The notes beneath the pieces were generated by a model. That model was not told the origin of the DNA. It made no database searches and saw only the letters and a program-made list of their open reading frames with translations. The translations under genes and the position numbers were made by a program. A stretch of DNA of 17,845 nucleotides from Bacteroidota bacterium (GTDB lineage Bacteria > Bacteroidota > Bacteroidia > Chitinophagales > Chitinophagaceae): assembly GCA_029778965.1 (NCBI GenBank), contig JAKPBL010000141.1:1-17845 (forward strand), in the 5' to 3' direction. Of the stretch, positions 13,343 to 17,845 are shown one piece after another. Position 1 is the stretch's first letter. The number at the start of each line of letters is the position of its first letter.

Positions 13343-14149
13343 ATGCTGCACATCACCACCATCCAGGCCAACCTCGCCTGGGAAGACAAAGAAACCAACC
13401 TCCGTTATTTTACGGAAAAGATTCGCCACATCGTGGGTAAAAAAGAGTTGGTAGTGCTGCCGGAAATGTTCACCACCGGTTTCAGCATGCGTCCCGAAGC
13501 GCTCGCCGAAACGATGGATGGTCCCACGGTCTCCTGGATGCGCGATATGGCCCGCGAGCAGCGCATTATACTGGCCGGTAGCCTTATCATTGAAGAAAAC
13601 GGGCAGTATTACAACCGTCTGCTCTGGATGCTGCCCACCGGTGATTATGGGTATTATGATAAAAGGCACCTGTTTGCCCTGGGCGGCGAGCACCTGCATT
13701 ATACCGCAGGACAAAAACGGCTTATCACCTCGGTAAAAGGTTGGCGGGTGAACCTGCTGGTCTGTTATGACCTGCGCTTTCCCGTTTGGGCGCGCCAGCA
13801 GCCTGCCGCCGCCGGCGAGGCCGAGTACGACCTGCTCATCTGTGTTGCCAACTGGCCGGTGATGCGCGCCGCCGCCTGGAAAACACTGCTGCAGGCCCGC
13901 GCCATTGAAAACCAGTGCTATGTGGTGGGCGTCAACAGGGTGGGCACCGATGCCAATGGCCTTTACCACAGCGGCGATACCATGGTGGTCGACCCGCTGG
14001 GAGCAGTGTTATACCAGATGGCCGATGAAGAAGCCGTTCAAACCACCGTAATCGACAAAGCCCCTCTCCTGGCCCTGCGTGAAAAACTGCCTTTCCTGAA
14101 AGACGCAGACCCTTTCATATTGCCCCTTTTTCAACCGGAAAAATTATAA
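13343..14149 (+). CDS. carbon-nitrogen hydrolase, omega-amidase (YafV/Nit2-like)
   Basis: A cytoplasmic nitrilase-superfamily amidase. The Glu-Lys-Cys triad is clear: LPEMFTTGFSM (Glu41), YDKRHLFALGGEH (Lys107) and CYDLRFPVW (Cys141). These match E. coli YafV almost word for word, so an omega-amidase acting on alpha-ketoglutaramate or the methionine-derived ketoacid amide is likely. The ATG at 13343 gives 268 residues (YafV about 256). The frame is open to 13196, but the extra 49 residues lie inside recX and look unrelated. It starts 8 bp after recX and ends 3 bp before nagA, so translational coupling is probable. The functional link to its neighbours is not obvious. Confidence 0.93.
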   Translation: MLHITTIQANLAWEDKETNLRYFTEKIRHIVGKKELVVLPEMFTTGFSMRPEALAETMDGPTVSWMRDMAREQRIILAGSLIIEENGQYYNRLLWMLPTGDYGYYDKRHLFALGGEHLHYTAGQKRLITSVKGWRVNLLVCYDLRFPVWARQQPAAAGEAEYDLLICVANWPVMRAAAWKTLLQARAIENQCYVVGVNRVGTDANGLYHSGDTMVVDPLGAVLYQMADEEAVQTTVIDKAPLLALREKLPFLKDADPFILPLFQPEKL

Positions 14150-14152
14150 TGC

Positions 14153-15250
14153 ATGCACACCTGGAAAATCATCAATGGCAGTGTTTTTACCGGCGACGGA
14201 TGGATCGACCAGCCGCTGCTGGGCACAGACAATGGCCGCATTGTTCATATAGAAATGGGTCATGGCCCCGGCGATCAGCACCTGGATTTGCAGGGCGGCC
14301 AGTTAGTACCGGCATTTATCGATATCCAGTTATATGGCGGCAACGGCCAGTTATTCGGTGAACACCCGTCGGTGCGCAGCCTGCAGGCGACTGTCGATTA
14401 TTCCCGCGCCGGGGGCGCCTCGCTGATACTGCCTACAGTCGCTACCAATACGAACGAAGTGGTGTACGAAGCCATCGATGCCGTCCGGCACTATTGGGCC
14501 GGGGGTGGTCGCGGCGTAGCTGGGCTCCATCTCGAGGGTCCCTTTCTCAACAAAGAAAAAAAAGGTGCTCATGCAGCCGACCGCATCCAGACGCCTTCGG
14601 TGGAAGCCATTCAGAAGATACTCGACTATGGCCCGGATGTAGTGCGGTTCATGACCGTCGCCCCCGAATGTTTTTCGCCCGAAAGCCTCCGCTACCTGCA
14701 GTCGATGGGCATTATCCTTAGCCTGGGCCATTCGAATGCCAGCTACGGGCAGGCGATGCAGGCCTTTGACCAGGGTATTCCGCTGGCTACGCATTTATAC
14801 AATGCGATGTCGGGTTTGCAGCACCGGGCGCCGGGCGTGGTGGGCGCTGTTTTCGATCATCCTGCCGCGATGGCGAGTATAGTGGCGGATGGCTATCATG
14901 TGGACGCGGCTGCCATACGCATTGCGAAAAAGATCATGGGCGATCGTCTCTTTCTCATCACCGATGCCGTTACCGAAAGCGACGAGGGATACTACCGTCA
15001 TATACGACAGGACGACCGGTTTGTAATGCCCGACGGAACCCTGTCGGGCTCAGCGCTCACCATGCGGAAAGCGGTGACGTTCTGTGTGGAGCAGGTGGGC
15101 ATCGGGATCGACGAAGCCCTGCGCATGGCATCGATGTACCCCGCACGTGCATTGGGTATAGCGGCGCATCATGGAAAAATAGCGCCGGGGTACATTAGCG
15201 AATGTTGTATTCTTCATCCCGACGGCCGGTCGGAAATCAGGGTGTTGTAA
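14153..15250 (+). CDS. nagA: N-acetylglucosamine-6-phosphate deacetylase
   Basis: NagA removes acetate from GlcNAc-6-phosphate, giving glucosamine-6-phosphate in amino-sugar catabolism and cell-wall recycling. Of 365 residues, it has the amidohydrolase strand VPAFIDIQLYGGNG (52-65), GLHLEGPF with metal ligand Glu128, GHSNASYGQ (His193), THLYNAMSG (His214), VADGYH (His249) and LITDAVTE with catalytic Asp271. As in E. coli, the HxH of other amidohydrolases is QxY/N-like here, so that is not a defect. The chosen ATG at 14153 is 3 bp after the preceding stop. The 3' end overlaps the convergent S41 peptidase gene by 14 bp. nagB and GlcNAc transporters are absent from the window. Confidence 0.95.
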   Translation: MHTWKIINGSVFTGDGWIDQPLLGTDNGRIVHIEMGHGPGDQHLDLQGGQLVPAFIDIQLYGGNGQLFGEHPSVRSLQATVDYSRAGGASLILPTVATNTNEVVYEAIDAVRHYWAGGGRGVAGLHLEGPFLNKEKKGAHAADRIQTPSVEAIQKILDYGPDVVRFMTVAPECFSPESLRYLQSMGIILSLGHSNASYGQAMQAFDQGIPLATHLYNAMSGLQHRAPGVVGAVFDHPAAMASIVADGYHVDAAAIRIAKKIMGDRLFLITDAVTESDEGYYRHIRQDDRFVMPDGTLSGSALTMRKAVTFCVEQVGIGIDEALRMASMYPARALGIAAHHGKIAPGYISECCILHPDGRSEIRVL

Positions 15251-16742
15251 TCAGCGTTCGCACCAATGCCACTTTGGGGTCGCGGTTGTGAATGATGTCA
15301 TCGCGCGTGGTTTTCACTTCTATATCAGGTAATACTCCGCGCCCGTTTTGGGGCTGGTTCTTATCGGTCACCAGCCGGAAACGAGGCAACCGGAAGCGAA
15401 TGCCCGACTCGGGTAGAGTAACATTGGGAATGAACCAGGCTGTGTTGCCATAAGCCGCGCCGCCGGTCTCCTCTCCTATCAGCTTCACTTTCGGCAGGCC
15501 CTTCACGGCGTGGGCAAAAAGCGCCGCTGCAGAAAAAGAATTGGCGCCCGTCAGCACATATACATTGCCGTTATAGTGGTCTTTTTTGCGCGGGCGGAAA
15601 TAATGCCGCTCGTAAAACCCGAAATGGTAGTGGCCGTCGGCCCGCCGGCGCGTGATGACACTGAACAGCATGCCCGTAAACCAGTTGTGCTGCACATAGC
15701 GGCCATGTATGCTGCCTTTGCGGATGGCGTACAATGAATCGGCCAGCTTAAAGCGCTGGTTCGTGATCATCTTGGTGAGAAAGGTGGAATGGTTCACATT
15801 GCCGCCGCCGTTGCTGCGAATATCGATTACCAGGTTCCGGATATTTTCTTTTCTGAGCTCATGGAAGCTGCTTCTGAAAAAAGAACGCAACTGGTAACCG
15901 TTGTTGAACGTATTCACCGTCATATAGGCGGTTGATAACCCGGTATCGACCTGTATGGAGCGGGCATTGAACAGGCGGTCGTCGCGGCGCTGTTTTCTTT
16001 TCAGCTTTTCCTTGATAACAGGCAATACTGCGGCGCGCTTTGCCGAGTCGGCTCTGCGCGGCTGGTAAAGCCGGAAATCGAAGTGGTTTTCCCGTCCGCT
16101 GCTATCGATATACCCCAGGCGGTATTCAGCATCGTACCCGTCGATCAGCCGTAACCAGGCGCCGAAAGCGCCGCGGTTGCTGAGGGTCTGGCGCAGGTAA
16201 TTGGCATTGTATCCGTCTGAAGGAATAAAAGTGCCGAGGCTGTCGGCCAGTTGCACGAGCGGTCGTCCGTTGAGACTAGTAAGAAGGGTGCCACGGGGCA
16301 GCAACTGGTTACCGCGTTGGATAGTATTGCCCAGCACGATGGTGTCGTTCTCCAGCCACTTGATGGTGACGGGAAACAGCGGCAGGCGCGCTGTATCCAG
16401 AAAGGCGAGGTATTTTTTGGAATAGCGTGTGCTGGTATGCCCGCAATGGATTTTTGCGACGACCCAGCTCAGCACCGACCGGAACTGCGGTTCGGTCATC
16501 GAATCGCGCAGGCGTGAGCGACCCTCGCCGAAATAATACCGCATGCTGTCTGCCGGCGTGTACCAGTGAACGCTGGGATGTGATGTCTCCAAAATCTGCT
16601 CGAAGAGATCATAGTCGCGCTGAAGTTGTGCCGGCGCGTACTTTTTGCCGGGATCGAAAGCGGCCCGGGGCGCGCGGCAGCCGGTGCCGGTACAAAACAA
16701 AACCAGTAAAAACAATAAGACAGGTCGCTCGCGCAGGTACAT
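15237..16742 (-). CDS. S41 family peptidase, putative lipoprotein
   Basis: A secreted serine protease of family S41 (tail-specific protease/tricorn/IRBP group). From the ATG at 16742 the 501 residues begin with a good export signal, MYLRERPVLLFLLVLF, then CTGTGC. Cys22 could be lipidated, although the -3 position is Gly rather than Leu. The in-frame ATG at 16775 adds 11 residues and overlaps thiL by 20 bp, so I prefer 16742. The mature part has KIHCGHTSTRY (the conserved GHT), VIDIRSNGGGN, a nucleophile motif GANSFSAAAL (Ser near 404) and LIGEETGG. The Lys of the CtpA-type Ser-Lys dyad appears replaced by Ala, which points to the S41B type. Substrate unknown. Confidence 0.85.
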   Translation of the reverse strand: MYLRERPVLLFLLVLFCTGTGCRAPRAAFDPGKKYAPAQLQRDYDLFEQILETSHPSVHWYTPADSMRYYFGEGRSRLRDSMTEPQFRSVLSWVVAKIHCGHTSTRYSKKYLAFLDTARLPLFPVTIKWLENDTIVLGNTIQRGNQLLPRGTLLTSLNGRPLVQLADSLGTFIPSDGYNANYLRQTLSNRGAFGAWLRLIDGYDAEYRLGYIDSSGRENHFDFRLYQPRRADSAKRAAVLPVIKEKLKRKQRRDDRLFNARSIQVDTGLSTAYMTVNTFNNGYQLRSFFRSSFHELRKENIRNLVIDIRSNGGGNVNHSTFLTKMITNQRFKLADSLYAIRKGSIHGRYVQHNWFTGMLFSVITRRRADGHYHFGFYERHYFRPRKKDHYNGNVYVLTGANSFSAAALFAHAVKGLPKVKLIGEETGGAAYGNTAWFIPNVTLPESGIRFRLPRFRLVTDKNQPQNGRGVLPDIEVKTTRDDIIHNRDPKVALVRTLITTP

Positions 16743-16755
16743 TCGATAAAGATAC

Positions 16756-17790
16756 CTACTGTTCTTTAAACGCATTCCATCCCTGGGCCGTGATATTATA
16801 ATGGTTGCCGCCGCGGGTAACGATGCGGGTCCCTTCCTCGGGCGCCGTCATATAACCAATTACGCTGATCTGCTCGTTCAAGACAAGTTTGTCGTAATCG
16901 CTCTGCGGAATGGTAAACAGCAACTCATAATCCTCGCCTCCGCTCAAGGCGCAGGCGGTGGGATCAAGCCCGAATTTGAAAGCAGCCTGCCGCGCGTCTT
17001 CATGTACGGGTATCTTGTCTTCATATACCACGCAGCCCAGGTTGCTTTTGGTGGCGATATGCAGCAGGTCGGAACTAAGTCCGTCGCTAAGGTCCATCAT
17101 CGCCGTGGGTTTGATATCGTTTTCCGCGAAGAATTTAATGATATCGGGCCTGGCTTCCGGCTTCAGCAATCGCCCTACGATGTATTGTTCGTTTTCCAGG
17201 TCGGGCTGCACGCCGGGCGCTTCGAGATAAATCTTTTTTTCGCGTTCCAGTAAGGTGAGTCCCAGGAAAGCGCCGCCGAGAAAACCGCTTACGCAAATAA
17301 GATCGCCCTTCCGGGCCGAAGAGCGCAGCACGAACTGGTCGGGCGCCACTTCTCCCAATGCAGTAACGCTTATGGTGAAGCCCGTTTTCGAGGTGCAGGT
17401 ATCGCCGCCTACCAGGTCAACGCCATATTTCTCACAGGCGGCATATACGCCTTCGTAAAATTCATCGAGCGCTTCCACGCTGAAACGGTTACTAACGGCA
17501 ATGCTTAGAGTAATCTGCGTGGGCGTGGCGTTCATCGCATAGATATCGCTGAGATTCGCCACCACGGCCTTATATCCCAGGTGGCGCAGCGGCGTGTACA
17601 TCAGGTCGAAGTGCACACCTTCGAGCAGCATATCGGTGGTAACGACGGTTTGCCTGCCGAAATGATCGATCACCGCCGCATCGTCGCCCACGCCAACGAT
17701 CGACGAGGCGTTTTGAAATTCTATGTTTTTGGTGAGGCGGTCTATCAGGCCAAACTCGCCCAGGTCACCCAATTCGGTTCTTGTTTCCAT
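16756..17790 (-). CDS. thiL: thiamine-monophosphate kinase
   Basis: ThiL phosphorylates thiamine monophosphate with ATP to give thiamine pyrophosphate, the last step of cofactor synthesis. The 344-residue product carries GVGDDAAVI (33-41), TTDMLLEGVHFD (51-62), the Asn-rich NLSDIYAMNA (79-88), LVGGDT (126-131), MDLSDGLSSDL near 234 and LSGGEDYELLFT near 284, all ThiL hallmarks. The ATG at 17790 starts just before the conserved GEFGLIDRL helix. It lies 6 bp after the stop of another minus-strand gene and 13 bp before the S41 peptidase gene, so the three probably form one operon. No other thi gene is present. Confidence 0.96.
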   Translation of the reverse strand: METRTELGDLGEFGLIDRLTKNIEFQNASSIVGVGDDAAVIDHFGRQTVVTTDMLLEGVHFDLMYTPLRHLGYKAVVANLSDIYAMNATPTQITLSIAVSNRFSVEALDEFYEGVYAACEKYGVDLVGGDTCTSKTGFTISVTALGEVAPDQFVLRSSARKGDLICVSGFLGGAFLGLTLLEREKKIYLEAPGVQPDLENEQYIVGRLLKPEARPDIIKFFAENDIKPTAMMDLSDGLSSDLLHIATKSNLGCVVYEDKIPVHEDARQAAFKFGLDPTACALSGGEDYELLFTIPQSDYDKLVLNEQISVIGYMTAPEEGTRIVTRGGNHYNITAQGWNAFKEQ

Positions 17791-17796
17791 GGAAGG

Positions 17797-17845
17797 TTAT
17801 TTTTTTTGTCCGTTGATCCATTGCAGCATCTCGTCTTGAATGTTG
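17797..17845 (-). CDS. C-terminal end of an unidentified protein, cut by the window edge
   Basis: On the minus strand, directly before thiL, a frame reads NIQDEMLQWINGQKK and stops at TAA (17799-17797). The frame is open to the window edge and its stop lies 6 bp before the thiL ATG, the spacing expected of an operon partner. Fifteen residues are too few to name a family. Confidence 0.45.
   Translation of the reverse strand, partial: NIQDEMLQWINGQKK

Noticed and set aside
15145..15152. Another CACGTG core (GCACGTGC) in nagA
   Set aside because: It lacks the TGTT/AACA arms of parS and lies in coding sequence.
1..17845. Search for CRISPR arrays, insertion sequences, tRNA/rRNA, toxin-antitoxin or phage-defence genes
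   Set aside because: No repeat-spacer pattern, transposase, tRNA-like arms or defence-type domains were found; all long frames are explained by core genes.

Overview
This 17.8 kb window looks like core chromosome of a Bacteroidota bacterium, probably in or near the Chitinophagaceae. Four things point there: several genes are preceded by the Bacteroidota -7 promoter element TAnnTTTG, starts generally lack a Shine-Dalgarno sequence, a DUF2480 gene is present, and YbeY carries an HGxLHxxGYKD metal motif. Nearly all genes are housekeeping or conserved. I see no insertion sequence, prophage, CRISPR array, tRNA or rRNA.

Layout, left to right. A dGTPase gene cut by the window edge (+) converges on a feoA-like gene and nadD (-). 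Divergent from feoA is ybeY (+). A 715-bp non-coding stretch follows, holding three near-perfect parS (ParB-binding) sites, and then mnmG (+) with its own promoter. A long hairpin terminator separates mnmG from a convergent RhlE-type DEAD-box helicase gene (-), with nadA (-) upstream of it. A 529-bp non-coding stretch between divergent nadA and a ppiD/surA-like foldase gene (+) has a 91% AT tract next to a cluster of DnaA-box-like 9-mers, including one perfect TTATCCACA. Next come a DUF2480 gene (+), a sterol-desaturase-family gene and dnaN (-, one operon), then a compact + operon of recX, an omega-amidase-type nitrilase and nagA. The right end is a - operon: the tail of an unidentified gene, thiL and an S41-family lipoprotein peptidase.

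The most interesting point is the combination of a parS cluster, dnaN and a DnaA-box/AT-rich intergenic region within about 10 kb. I infer that this is the replication-origin domain, with oriC most likely at about 7606-8134 and the centromere-like parS cluster about 5 kb to its left. Hand-counted GC skew partly supports this: the + strand is C-rich over the helicase gene and nadA and G-rich over dnaN. The far-left nadD region does not fit. dnaA, parA and parB are not in the window. NAD synthesis is represented twice (nadA, nadD) and translation/RNA maintenance three times (ybeY, mnmG, DEAD-box helicase). I found no convincing unknown multi-gene system; the novelty is in the non-coding DNA.
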